The translations under genes and the position numbers were made by a program. Source: JACVRW01 sp963837445 (GTDB lineage Bacteria > Actinomycetota > Thermoleophilia > Solirubrobacterales > Thermoleophilaceae). Taken from it: a stretch of 64,000 bases of DNA. Shown here in pieces: positions 1 through 8,497 of the stretch. Location: contig CAWINK010000003.1 of the NCBI GenBank assembly GCA_963837445.1, forward strand, positions 372,001 to 436,000, read 5' to 3'. The notes under the pieces are model-generated. The model saw only the letters and a list, made by a program, of their open reading frames with translations. It ran no database searches and had not been told where the DNA came from. The first letter of the stretch is position 1, and the number at the start of each line of letters is the position of its first letter.

Positions 1-1120
1 GCCGCGCGCAACGAGCCCGGGAAGAACTCGAGCTCCTCGTGGTTCAAGGCCTGGGAGCCGAACGGCACATCCACCGTCGAGGGGCCGCTCAATGCGCCGT
101 CCGGCTGGGCGACTACGCCTACCCGCTCGGCTTCGACGTCACCGCCGACGGCGTGCACATGGTCTACGGCTACTCGAACAGCGGCTCCTGCTGTCCGCAC
201 AGCTTCGCGCGGGGGACCTATGCCCGGCCTGTGACCAACAGCACGCTCGCGCCAATCGAGGTCCGACAAGGACCACCCGACGCTGTTCGGCAGCCGGGTG
301 ATCGCCCACTCGGGCGAGACGGTGTACGTGCAAGCACCGGCCCCGCCTACGGGACGGACTTCACAGGTGGATCGACTCTCGGGGACCGGACTCGAGCTCC
401 GCCGCACCGACGTCGCGGCGAACGGGCAGCTCGCCGCGCTCGAGCTGGAGCAGTGGAACGGCGGCACGCAGGAGATCGGCAAGATCGGCGTGATCGCGAC
501 CCAGGGCGTCGATCAGGACCCACCGTTGCGATGGATTGTTTCCTGCCGACCGCCGGAGTCGCCAAGGACGTCTCGCTGTCACCAGACGCGACGCGCATCG
601 CCTGGACCGACGACGGGGGCCTCAAGGTGGCCGGGGTGCCGACCGACGGCCGGGGAACCGTGCGCGCTCGGCTCGCCGCCGGTCGTGATCTCTCCGACCG
701 CCTCGCAGGGCGCGATCGGCGGGGCGAACGTCGCGCCGTTCCTGCCCGCCTCTGGCCAGCCGCCGGGCGGCGGCCCGCCGTCCGGAGGCGGAGCCGGCGG
801 AGGGGCGCTGGTCGCAACCCTGCCGAAGAAGGTCACGACCAATGCTCTGGCGGGCGCCAAGGGCGTGCCGGTCAAGGTCAGGGTCGCCCGCGCGGGCAAG
901 GTCAAGATCCCGGGTCCGTGCCGGCGAAGGTCCTCAAGCCAGCAGATCGGTCGCCGTCGCCAAGGGATCGACGACCGCAAAGCGCGCAGGGACCGTAACG
1001 GTGAGGTTGCGGCTGACCGCCGCCGGGCGCAAGAAGCGGAGCCGCTTAAAGGGCGCGCGGATGACGCTGCGCGTGACCCAGGGTCGCCTCAGCACCACGA
1101 AGCGCGTCACGCTCCGATAG
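1..1120 (+). pseudogene. Damaged gene for a secreted beta-propeller-like protein, 5' end outside window
   Basis: The coding signal runs in from the left edge and ends at a stop near 1120, but it jumps between reading frames at about 110, 262, 525, 690 and 910-950. Read across the jumps, it gives segments such as DYAYPLGFDVTADGVHMVYG, VSLSPDATRIAWTDDGG and a glycine/proline-rich linker, then a lysine/arginine-rich tail ending KRVTLR. The motif SPDATRIAWT resembles PD40/WD40-like propeller repeats (family knowledge). The C-terminal basic beta-strand segment resembles the tail of the secreted protein at 54659-56530 (TLRL and TLTLKR patterns). So many frame changes in 1.1 kb point either to indel errors at a contig end or to a decayed gene. 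The specific role is unknown. Confidence 0.55.
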
Positions 1121-1241
1121 CCCGACCGGAAGCGCTAAGGGTCTGCGAGCGCGCCGGAAGGCGTGCCGTGCTGCGGATTCCGCTTAGAAGCGGCTCTTCG
1201 CGCTTCGCACTCTGTCCCGCCGCCGGGCTACAGTCGCCTTT

Positions 1242-2240
1242 ATGAGACGTCGACACGGGCAGTGGGGCGCGAGCCAGGCCGGACGTGCTCACGCTCTCCG
1301 GCCTCACGGATGCTCGGAGCCCGAGCCCGCGGTGCGGAGCGCCTGGCCGGGGCCACCGGTGTCGACAGGGCGATCGAGGACGCCGCCGAGGAGGCCATCG
1401 TCCGCGCGCTGCGCAGTCCCGCGGTCGAGCGGGCGATCGTGCGGGTGCTTGTGGAGGAGAACGCCGTGGGGCGCGCCTTCGAGGAGGCGTTGACCAGCGA
1501 TCAGGTGGTTGAGGCGGTCGTCGCGGCGCTCGACACCGAGGTAGCCGATCGCGTCTGGGAGGAGATCCTCGCCAGTCCCAAGGCACAGATGCTCGTGGAG
1601 CGGATCGCCGCGGCGCCGGAAGTGCGAGCCGCCATCGCGCAGCAGGGAGCCGGTCTCATCACCGATGTGGGCAGGCGGCTCACGGTTCTCACCGAGGCGC
1701 TCGATGACGCGGCAGAGCGCCTGGTCCGCGGCATGTTCAACCGGCCCGGACAGGAGGCCGAGACCAATCAGGTCGGCCTGGTCACGCGGGCACTCGCCGC
1801 GGTCGTCGACCTCGCCCTCGTCGGGGCGCTGTTCTCGATCGCATCGGGCCTGCTGGCATCGATCGTGCCGGCGCTCACCGGCGACGGCGACGGCGTCTCC
1901 ATCTGGGGCGTGCTCAGTCTCGGGGTGGTCGGCTTTCTCATCGGCGGCGCGATCTTCGTGGCGTTCTGGGCGCTCATAGGACAGACACCCGGCATGCGCT
2001 TCCTGAGCATCCATCTCGACGCAGGAGGGGGTCCGGAGATCGGCTTTCGGCGGGCGGTCAGGCGGCTGGTGGCGATCCCGGTCTCGCTCCTCCCCGCCGG
2101 CCTTGGCTTCTTCGCGATTCTCCTGTCACCCGAGCGGCATGGCTCGCCACGACCGGTTTGCCGGCACCACGGTTGTCTATGACGATGAGCCCGCCGGCGC
2201 CCCTTGGTCGAAGCCGCCCACGAGCGGCCTGCAGCGTGAT
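1242..2240 (+). CDS. RDD family membrane protein (frameshifted)
   Basis: The central reading frame (about 1320-2135) encodes a helical, acidic N-terminal region of about 150 residues. It is followed by an RDD-type membrane domain: a segment near VTRALAAVVDLALVGALFSI, a second hydrophobic stretch and a third near LSLGVVGFLIGGAIFVAFWA, then TPGMRFLSIHL. The ATG at 1242 (MRRRHGQW) is in another frame, so changes near 1283 and 1320 are needed to join it. Another change near 2135 is needed to reach the usual RDD ending (HDRFAGTTVVYDDE). RDD proteins are poorly characterised membrane proteins, some linked to ion transport. The C-terminus is uncertain because the restored frame runs on towards the antisense tRNA-Val. 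Three frame changes in an otherwise conserved gene look like sequence error. Confidence 0.6.
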
Positions 2241-2311
2241 GGGCGCGGCTGGGTTCGAACCAGCGACCTCTCGCGTGTGAGGCGAGCGCTCTCCCGCTGA
2301 GCTACGCGCCC
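2240..2311 (-). tRNA. tRNA-Val (anticodon CAC)
   Basis: Read on the minus strand, the 72 bases fold as a full cloverleaf. The acceptor pair is GGGCGCG/CGCGCCC, the D arm GCTC...GAGC, the anticodon stem CTCGC/GCGAG with loop CTCACAC, a five-base variable region, and the T arm GCTGG-TTCGAAC-CCAGC. The anticodon CAC reads GTG valine codons, which are abundant in this GC-rich genome. The discriminator base is A and CCA is not encoded, as is usual in many actinobacteria. Confidence 0.95.
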
Positions 2312-2439
2312 GGGAGGGGGTCCATTGTAGGCGGCTCGCGATACTGCTCCGCATCGAGTCGCGGCGGCATGAATACGGCGAGCGGCGGGACCAGTTCGGC
2401 GAGCTCACGATCCCGGACGCGGGTGCCGGGCCGTGGCCG

Positions 2440-3117
2440 GTGGCCGTCCTGATTCACGGCGGCTTCTGGCGCGCTCGCTACGACCTGCGGCTCGAGGACC
2501 GGCTCGTGGCCGACCTCGCGGGTCGCGGGTGGGCGGTGTGGAACCTCGAGTACCGCCGCCTTGGCTGGCGCAGCCGCGGCGGCTGGCCGGGGACACTCGA
2601 GGACGTGGCCACCGGCATCGACCACCTGGGCAGGCTCGACGCGCCGCTCGACACGAGCCGCGTCGTTGCCATCGGCCACTCGGCCGGCGGCCAGCTCGCG
2701 CTCTGGGCGGCCGCCCGTCCCGGCCTTCCCGCCGGGGCGCCGGGCGCCGAGCCGAGCGTCAGGCTCGCCGGCGCGGTCTCCCAGGCGGGGGTGGTTGATC
2801 TTCGCGAGGCCGCGCGCCTCGGGCTATCGCGCCGCGCGGCCGAGAGCCTCCTCGGAGGGCCCCCGGCGAAGCTGCCGCAGCGCTACGACCTGGCCTCGCC
2901 GATCGAGCGCCTGCCGCTGAACCTGCCCCAGCTGCTCGTGCACGGCGCGGCGGACGAGGTCGTGCCCATCGACCTCGCGCGTGGCTACGCGCGCCGAGCG
3001 GCCGAGGGCGGGGACCCGTGCGAGCTGGTCGAGCTCCCGGGCGTGGGACATGACGAGCACCTCGACCCGGACACCGTCGCCTGGCGGGCGGTGACCACGT
3101 GGCTGGCGGACCGGTGA
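2440..3117 (+). CDS. Alpha/beta hydrolase, probable kynurenine formamidase (KynB-like)
   Basis: The protein is an alpha/beta-hydrolase with the oxyanion-hole motif HGGFW close to the N-terminus, the nucleophile elbow GHSAGG, an acidic residue in the strand region around HGAADEVVPID, and a C-terminal catalytic His in GVGHDEH. It is followed without a gap by kynureninase (stop TGA overlaps the GTG start). That makes hydrolysis of N-formylkynurenine to kynurenine in tryptophan breakdown the most likely reaction; this is an inference from family and context. The first start codon in frame is the GTG at 2440, yet conserved-looking residues (QFGEL, GPWPV) are encoded just upstream in the same frame without an ATG/GTG/TTG. 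The true start is therefore uncertain, perhaps CTG 2344 or hidden by an indel. Confidence 0.75.
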   Translation: MAVLIHGGFWRARYDLRLEDRLVADLAGRGWAVWNLEYRRLGWRSRGGWPGTLEDVATGIDHLGRLDAPLDTSRVVAIGHSAGGQLALWAAARPGLPAGAPGAEPSVRLAGAVSQAGVVDLREAARLGLSRRAAESLLGGPPAKLPQRYDLASPIERLPLNLPQLLVHGAADEVVPIDLARGYARRAAEGGDPCELVELPGVGHDEHLDPDTVAWRAVTTWLADR

Positions 3118-4355
3118 CCGACCGGGCGGAGGCCGAGCGCCTCGACGCGGAGGACCCGCTCGCGCCGTTCCGCGAGCGCTTCGTGATCGACGACCCCGAG
3201 ACGATCTACCTCGACGGCAACTCGCTCGGCCGTCTCCCGCTGGCCACGCGCGAGCGCCTCGGAGCGTTGACCACCCAGTGGGGATCGGAGCTCGTGGGCG
3301 GCTGGCACGAGTGGATCGACCTCCCGGAGCGGGTCGGCGATCTCCTCGCGACAGGTGTGCTGGGCGCCCGCCCCGGGGAGGTGATCGTGGCGGACTCCAC
3401 CACGGTCAACCTCTTCAAGCTCGCCGGGGCGGTCCTCGACACCCGCGCCGGAGCGATCGTGACCGACGCAGAGAACTTCCCCACCGACCGCTACGTGCTC
3501 GACGGCCTGGCCCGCCTGCACGGACGCGAGCTGCGCGTCTTCGAGGCCGATCCGGTGGACGGCCCTCAGCCCGAGGACGTGGAGCGAGCGTGCGCGGGCA
3601 CCGACGTTGCGCTGGTGGCGCTCTCCCACGTGGCCTACCGCTCCGGCGCGCTCGCGGACATCGAGCAGATCAACCGGGCCGCCGCTCCGGCTCCGGTGCT
3701 CTGGGACCTCTCGCACTCCGCGGGCGCGGTCCCGACCGAGCTCGGGAGCCGAGGCGTCGAGCTTGCCGTGGGCTGCACCTACAAGTATCTGAACGCCGGT
3801 CCGGGCGCGCCCGCCTTCCTGTACGTGCGCGAGGAGCTCCAGCAGTCTCTGCGCACCCCGATACAGGGCTGGTTCGGCCAGCGCGACCAGTTCCGCATGG
3901 AGCGTCCCTACGACCCGGCGCCCGGCATCCGCGGCTTCCTCGCCGGCACTCCGCCGATCCTCGCGCTGGGCGCTGTCGAGGAGGGCGCGAAGCTGGCCGC
4001 TGAGGCGGGGATCGGCCCGCTGCGCGACAAGACGGCGGCGCTCACGGAGCTGGTGGTGGCCCTTCACGACGAGCGCCTCGCCCCGCTCGGCTTCCGGCTG
4101 GGAAGTCCGCGCGACCCGACTTGCCGCGGTGCCCACGTGAGCCTCGCCCACGACGAAGCCTGGCCGATCTGCCGGGCGCTGATCGAGCTGGCGCACGTGA
4201 TTCCCGACTTCCGCGGGCCCGACTCGATCCGCCTCGGCGTGCCGCCGCTCTACACGCGCTTCGTGGACGTGTACGAGGCGGTTGAGCGCCTCGTGACCCT
4301 CGTCGAGCGCGGCGACCACCGCGATGTGGACGACCGGCCGCTGCGGGTGACCTGA
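3114..4355 (+). CDS. kynU: Kynureninase
   Basis: This PLP-dependent fold-type I enzyme of about 413 residues cleaves kynurenine (or 3-hydroxykynurenine) to anthranilate (or 3-hydroxyanthranilate) and alanine. Diagnostic motifs are YLDGNSLGRLP near the N-terminus, the PLP lysine in TYKYLNAGPGAPAF, the aspartate in LWDLSHSAGAVP, GWFGQRD and the C-terminal IRLGVPPLYTRF. The length matches the family. The GTG at 3114 overlaps the stop of the upstream hydrolase (GTGA) and is a better start than the in-frame ATG at 3099. The gene forms a two-gene operon with the formamidase-like hydrolase. No tryptophan dioxygenase is in the window, so the first step of the pathway must be encoded elsewhere. Confidence 0.93.
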   Translation: MTDRAEAERLDAEDPLAPFRERFVIDDPETIYLDGNSLGRLPLATRERLGALTTQWGSELVGGWHEWIDLPERVGDLLATGVLGARPGEVIVADSTTVNLFKLAGAVLDTRAGAIVTDAENFPTDRYVLDGLARLHGRELRVFEADPVDGPQPEDVERACAGTDVALVALSHVAYRSGALADIEQINRAAAPAPVLWDLSHSAGAVPTELGSRGVELAVGCTYKYLNAGPGAPAFLYVREELQQSLRTPIQGWFGQRDQFRMERPYDPAPGIRGFLAGTPPILALGAVEEGAKLAAEAGIGPLRDKTAALTELVVALHDERLAPLGFRLGSPRDPTCRGAHVSLAHDEAWPICRALIELAHVIPDFRGPDSIRLGVPPLYTRFVDVYEAVERLVTLVERGDHRDVDDRPLRVT

Positions 4356-4742
4356 CTACAGGGCGACGATCGCGTCGATCTCGATGTCGGCGCCCTTGGG
4401 CAGCGACGCCACGCCGATCGCCACGCGTGCCGGTGGCTCCGCTCCGTCGAAGAACGACCCGTACACCTCGTTCACGCGCGCGAAGTCGCCCATGTCGGTG
4501 AGGTAGACGGTGCAGCGGACCGCGTCGGCCAGCGAGCCGCCGGCCGCCTCGCACACGGCAGAGAGGTTCTCGAGGCAGCGGCGCGCCTGGCCCTCGATGT
4601 CGTCCTTCACGAGCTCGCCAATCGACGGGTCGAGCGGGATCTGACCCGAGCAGAACAGCAGGCTGCCCGTCCGGATCGCCTGGGAATAGGGCCCGATCGC
4701 GTCGGGTGCGCCGTCTGTGGAAACCGCCTGTCTGAGTGCCAT
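4356..4742 (-). CDS. ridA: RidA family reactive imine/enamine deaminase
   Basis: The 128-residue protein matches the RidA/YjgF/UK114 family in length and motifs: IGPYSQAI near residue 17, LFCSGQIPLDP, an arginine in the region AVRCTVYLTDM, and the C-terminal IEIDAIVAL. RidA hydrolyses reactive enamines and imines released by PLP enzymes. It lies tail-to-tail with kynureninase, itself a PLP enzyme, with the two stop codons adjacent. The pairing makes biochemical sense but is only an inference, since the genes are convergent and not co-transcribed. Confidence 0.93.
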   Translation of the reverse strand: MALRQAVSTDGAPDAIGPYSQAIRTGSLLFCSGQIPLDPSIGELVKDDIEGQARRCLENLSAVCEAAGGSLADAVRCTVYLTDMGDFARVNEVYGSFFDGAEPPARVAIGVASLPKGADIEIDAIVAL

Positions 4743-4770
4743 GGCGGGCAGCCTACGCGCTAGGCTGTCC

Positions 4771-5051
4771 AGTGGACCGTGCTAGGCGGGGAGGTAGCGG
4801 TGCCCTGTCACCTGTAATCCGCTCTAGCAGGGCTGAATTCCCGTTCGAGGGGCTTCGGCTCTCGGGGCCAGTACGCCGGACTGAGGCGTCGATGGCCGGG
4901 TCCCGCGCGGCGAGCGCTCGCGAACCAGGTCAGATCCGGGAGGAAGCAGCCTTAAGCGATACCGCTCGTGCGCCGCGGGCAAGCCTGGCCGGAGCCGAAG
5001 ATCGGCGGGCACGCTCGAGATCGAGTTCCAGAGACGGGTGCACGGTCCACT
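4771..5051 (+). ncRNA. ffs: Signal recognition particle RNA, large type with Alu domain
   Basis: The 5' part carries the bacterial SRP Alu-domain signature (GTGCTAGGCGGGGAGGTAGC, then GTGCCCTGT, AATCCGCTCTAGCAGGG and TGAATTCCC). The conserved SRP54-binding hairpin sequence occurs near 4930-4960 (GGTCAGATCCGGGAGGAAGC then AGCCTTAAG). The ends pair perfectly: AGTGGACCGTGC at 4771-4782 with GCACGGTCCACT at 5040-5051, giving an RNA of about 281 nt. A short T-rich stretch (TTTCTATTT) follows and may terminate transcription. The RNA binds Ffh and targets nascent membrane proteins to the translocon. In many actinobacteria it lies close to dnaX, as it does here at about 3.5 kb. Confidence 0.93.
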
Positions 5052-5087
5052 TTCTATTTCGATGCCCGCGAGGTGCGAGCCGTTTCC

Positions 5088-5483
5088 ATGACGGACCCCC
5101 GCGAAATCGTCAGCAGGTCGGCGAGCGCTGGAACGCCGGCGACATCGAGGGGCTGCTCGAGCTGTACGCCGACGACCTCGTCGTCCAGACCGGCGAGCAC
5201 TGGCCAGAACAGGCGCACCATGCAGGGAAAAGCCGCGTTTCGCGAAAGCATCGACGAGTGGCTGAGTGTCTGGCAGTCGATCTCAGATCGAGACGGACGA
5301 GGTCGAGGTCTACGGCGATCGCGTGGTCGCCCACGGGAGCTGGCGGTCGACCGGGCGCGATGAGCGGCGTGGAGGGCACGCTGCCGATCCACATCGTGTT
5401 CACCGTCCGGGATGGGAAGATCGCTCGTCTTGACTGGTGTCCCAGACCACGAGCGAGCCGTCGCAGCAGCCCGCGGCGCCTGA
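5088..5483 (+). pseudogene. SnoaL-like / NTF2-fold protein, broken by frame changes
   Basis: Joined across frames, the region encodes a small NTF2-fold protein. It starts at ATG 5088 (MTDPREIV), continues as QQVGERWNAGDIEGLLELYA then VQTGEHWPEQ, switches frame to MQGKAAFRESIDEWLSVWQS, then to EVYGDRVVAHGSWRSTGRD, and finally to LPIHIVFTVRDGKIARLDW. One further frame change reaches a stop at 5483. At least four frame changes are needed at about 5105, 5215, 5285 and 5360, so it is either decayed or affected by sequence errors. SnoaL-like proteins include small hydrolases and isomerases; no specific substrate can be read from it. Its end overlaps the start of the next gene by 47 bases. Confidence 0.6.
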
Positions 5484-7743
5484 CCTCGAGACCCTCGAGG
5501 CCGTACAGCGGCGGGTGCTCTGGCTCGCCACCGCGATCGTCCACCACGCCAATCGCGTGCGTGAGAACAAGTCGGGGGTGAAGGTCGGCGGCCACCAGGC
5601 CTCGAGCGCCTCGATGGTGAGCCTGATGACGGCCCTGTGGTTCTCCGAGCTGCGCGCGGAGGACCGCGTCTCCGTGAAGCCGCACGCCTCGCCCGTGCTG
5701 CACGCGATCAACTACCTGCTCGGCCGGCTCGAGCAGCCCTACCTCGAGTCGCTGCGCGCCTTCGGCGGCCTCCAGAGCTACCCGAGCCGGACGAAGGACC
5801 CCGACCCCGTCGACTACTCCACCGGGTCAGTCGGCATCGGCGCGACCGCCCCGATCTGGGGCGCCGTGGCGCGCCGCTACCTCGAGCACCACCGCTTCGA
5901 GGCGCCGCCGCGCGGTCGCCAGATCGCGCTCCTCGGTGACGCCGAGCTCGACGAGGGCGCCGTCTGGGAGGCGATCGCCGACCCGTGGGTGGCGCGGCTC
6001 GGCGAGGTGCTCTGGGTGGTGGACCTGAACCGGCAGTCGCTCGACAGGGTGGTGCCGGACATCGCGTTCGGTCGCCTCGCCGGGATGTTCGAGGCGGCCG
6101 GCTGGCAGGTGATCACCGTCAAGTACGGGCGCAGGCTCGAGCGACTGTTCGAGCGCCCGGGCGGGGAGGCGCTGCGCCGCCGCATCGACGAGATGCCGAA
6201 CGAGGAGTACCAGCGCCTGCTGCGCGCCGAGCCGCAGGAGCTGCGCGAGCGGCTTCCGGGGCGCAGCCCCGAGCTCGGCACGCTCGCCGGCGAGCTCGGC
6301 GACGACGAGCTGCGCGCGGCCTTCCGCGACCTCGGCGGCCACGACATCGGCAAGCTGATCCACGCCTACCGCGAGGTTCAGCACGACCGGCCGACCGTGA
6401 TCTTCGCCTACACGATCAAGGGCTGGTCGCTGCCGATCGAGGGCCACCCGGAGAACCACTCCGCCCTCCTCACCCACGACCAGTTCAGGGCGCTCGCGAA
6501 GGAGCTGGGCACGGACCCGGACGAGCCGTGGACGCCCTTCGACCCGACCAGCCCGGAGGGCGAGCTGGCCGCGGCGGCGGCCACCGCGCTCGCGCGCGAC
6601 GACCCCGCGCCGCGCCCGCCGCCCGACGTGCCGGCGGCGCTCGGGCGCGAGCATCGCGGCAAGGAGTCGACCCAGCAGGCCTTCGGCCGCTTCTTCGTGG
6701 ACCTCGTGCACGACGCGCCCGAGGTGGCGGAGCGGGTTGTGACCGTCAGCCCGGACGTGGCCAGCTCCACCAACCTCGGCGGCTGGATCAACAAGTCCGG
6801 CATCTGGTCGGTGGGCGAGCGGCGCGACTGGTTCGCGGACGACTCGCAGACGCTCGTGCACTGGCACGAGACGACCGGCGGGCGCCACATCGAGCTCGGC
6901 ATCGCCGAGACGAACCTGGTCGGACTGCTCGGCGAGCTGGGCGCCACCTGGAGCCGCCACGGCCAGCCGCTGCTCCCGATCGGCACGATCTACGACCCGT
7001 TCGTGGGCCGCGCGCTCGAGCCGTGGTCGTTCGGCATCTACGCGGGCGGCCAGTCGATCCTGATCGGCACGCCGTCCGGGGTCTCGCTGGCGCCGGAGGG
7101 CGGCGCGCACCAGTCGATCGTCACGCCCTCGATCGGCATCGGCCAACCGGGCTGCACCTTCTGGGAGCCGGCGTTCGGCCAGGACCTGGAGTGGACGCTC
7201 CTGTACGCGCTCTCGCGCCTCGGCCGTTCCGACGGGGAGTCGGCCTACTTCCGCCTCTCCACGCGCCCGCTCGACCAGGCGCTCGCCGGGGGCGACAGCT
7301 CGGACGAGCGGCGCGAGCTCGTGCTCGCCGGGGGCTACCCGCTGCGGCGCGCGAAGCGGAAGCCGGCGGTCGTGCTCGCCGGAATGGGGGCGGTTATCCC
7401 CGAGCTGCTGCGCGCGGCCGACACGCTGGGTGAGGACACCGAGGTGATCTGCGTCACGAGCGCGGACCTGCTCCACCGCGCGTTCCGGGCGCGAGCCGGC
7501 TTTGGCGAGCACCCCACGGAGATCCTCGACGAGCTGTTTCCCGCGAAGCGCGCGGCGCCGATGGTCACGGTCCTCGACGGGGATCCGAACGCGCTCGCCT
7601 TCCTCGGCGGGGTGAACGCGGTGCGGCTCACTCCGCTGGGCGTGACCCGCTTCGGGCAGTCGGGCGACCTCGAGGACGTCTACCGCCACCACGAGATCGA
7701 CGCCGAGACGATCGTCGGCGCGGCGCTGGACCTGCTCGGCTAG
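5437..7743 (+). CDS. AceE-like thiamine diphosphate enzyme (pyruvate dehydrogenase E1 / transketolase family)
   Basis: The 768-residue protein has the transketolase/AceE layout: an N-terminal TPP-binding domain with GDAELDEG...VDLNRQSLD (the GDG...N-type TPP motif and the LD sequence typical of homodimeric E1), a central pyrimidine domain with the glutamate motif HIELGIAETN, and a C-terminal transketolase-like domain. The sequence KVGGHQASSASM corresponds to the GGHxA region of AceE. It is shorter than AceE of E. coli (887 residues). No lipoyl E2 or E3 gene is adjacent, so a role in a pyruvate or other 2-oxoacid dehydrogenase is possible but unproven. Start GTG 5437 overlaps the broken upstream gene. 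The gene ends tail-to-tail with the HD-GYP gene, stop codons overlapping. Confidence 0.8.
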   Translation: MSQTTSEPSQQPAAPDLETLEAVQRRVLWLATAIVHHANRVRENKSGVKVGGHQASSASMVSLMTALWFSELRAEDRVSVKPHASPVLHAINYLLGRLEQPYLESLRAFGGLQSYPSRTKDPDPVDYSTGSVGIGATAPIWGAVARRYLEHHRFEAPPRGRQIALLGDAELDEGAVWEAIADPWVARLGEVLWVVDLNRQSLDRVVPDIAFGRLAGMFEAAGWQVITVKYGRRLERLFERPGGEALRRRIDEMPNEEYQRLLRAEPQELRERLPGRSPELGTLAGELGDDELRAAFRDLGGHDIGKLIHAYREVQHDRPTVIFAYTIKGWSLPIEGHPENHSALLTHDQFRALAKELGTDPDEPWTPFDPTSPEGELAAAAATALARDDPAPRPPPDVPAALGREHRGKESTQQAFGRFFVDLVHDAPEVAERVVTVSPDVASSTNLGGWINKSGIWSVGERRDWFADDSQTLVHWHETTGGRHIELGIAETNLVGLLGELGATWSRHGQPLLPIGTIYDPFVGRALEPWSFGIYAGGQSILIGTPSGVSLAPEGGAHQSIVTPSIGIGQPGCTFWEPAFGQDLEWTLLYALSRLGRSDGESAYFRLSTRPLDQALAGGDSSDERRELVLAGGYPLRRAKRKPAVVLAGMGAVIPELLRAADTLGEDTEVICVTSADLLHRAFRARAGFGEHPTEILDELFPAKRAAPMVTVLDGDPNALAFLGGVNAVRLTPLGVTRFGQSGDLEDVYRHHEIDAETIVGAALDLLG

Positions 7744-8450
7744 CTTCGGGCCACGTCGAGGAAGGCCTCGACGACGGTCGGGTCGAAGGCGTTGCCCGAA
7801 CCCGCCCGGATCAGCTCGATTCCCTCCTGCGGCGGCAGGGCGGGCGCATGGAAACGCTCGCTCGTGACAGCGCCGAAGACGTCGGCCACCGCGGCGATGC
7901 GCGAGAACAGCGAGACCCCTTCGCCGGCCAGACCGCTGGGATAGCCCGAGCCGTCCCAGCGCTCGTGGTGCGAGCGCACGACGGACTTCGCCTCAGCGGA
8001 GATCGTGTCGTCGCGGAGGAACTCGAGGCCGAGCATCGGGTGCTGCATCATCAGCTCCCACTCGTCCGGCGCGAGCGGGCCCGGGTGGTGGACAAGGTTC
8101 GGCGGCAGCGCGAGCTTGCCGATGTCCTGGAGGAACAGCCCGGTGCCGAGCTCCTGAAGGGAGTCCTCGGGCGCCAGCCTGCGGCCGATCGACAGGCCAA
8201 GCACGGTCGCGTCGATCGAGTGCTCGACGAGGTAGAGGGCGGGTCCGGCGTTGTTCGCCGCGAGTCCGTTGTCCTCGCTCGCCAGTACCTCGTCCACGAT
8301 GTGGCCGGCAACGTCCTTCAGCTCGACGAGGATCTCGTGCGGAAGCAGCGTGCCCGGCATAACGGCCGCCTCTTCGAACGCGCGGGCCAGCGCGGCGCGT
8401 GCGTGATCACGCGTCGCGAGCGACAGGGGTAGCGGAGTCTGGGTCTCCAC
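7740..8450 (-). CDS. HD-GYP domain protein with altered HD motif
   Basis: The protein (236 residues) is essentially one HD-GYP domain without a receiver or sensor domain. Visible motifs are GTGLFLQDIGKLALP, HHPGPL, QHPMLG, then SHHERWDGSGYPSGLAGEGV (the GYP signature) and FSRIAAVADVF. HD-GYP proteins hydrolyse cyclic di-GMP using a metal centre. Here the first His of the HD pair is Gln (QD instead of HD), which would remove a metal ligand. Activity may be lost or changed, and the protein could work as a binding or adaptor module. The start ATG at 8450 lies head-to-head with dnaX, leaving a 47-base divergent promoter region. Confidence 0.82.
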   Translation of the reverse strand: METQTPLPLSLATRDHARAALARAFEEAAVMPGTLLPHEILVELKDVAGHIVDEVLASEDNGLAANNAGPALYLVEHSIDATVLGLSIGRRLAPEDSLQELGTGLFLQDIGKLALPPNLVHHPGPLAPDEWELMMQHPMLGLEFLRDDTISAEAKSVVRSHHERWDGSGYPSGLAGEGVSLFSRIAAVADVFGAVTSERFHAPALPPQEGIELIRAGSGNAFDPTVVEAFLDVARS

Positions 8451-8497
8451 ACCTTCTTTTATCGGCAGTCCGGCCTCCAGCCCAAGCGGTGGTTAGC

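Noticed and set aside
2302..2679. Long open frames antisense to genes, such as 2302-2679 and 5827-7692 on the minus strand
   Set aside because: They lie opposite well-supported genes, have the Arg/Ala/Pro-rich or Val/Glu/His-rich composition expected of shadow frames in high-GC DNA, and show no motif.
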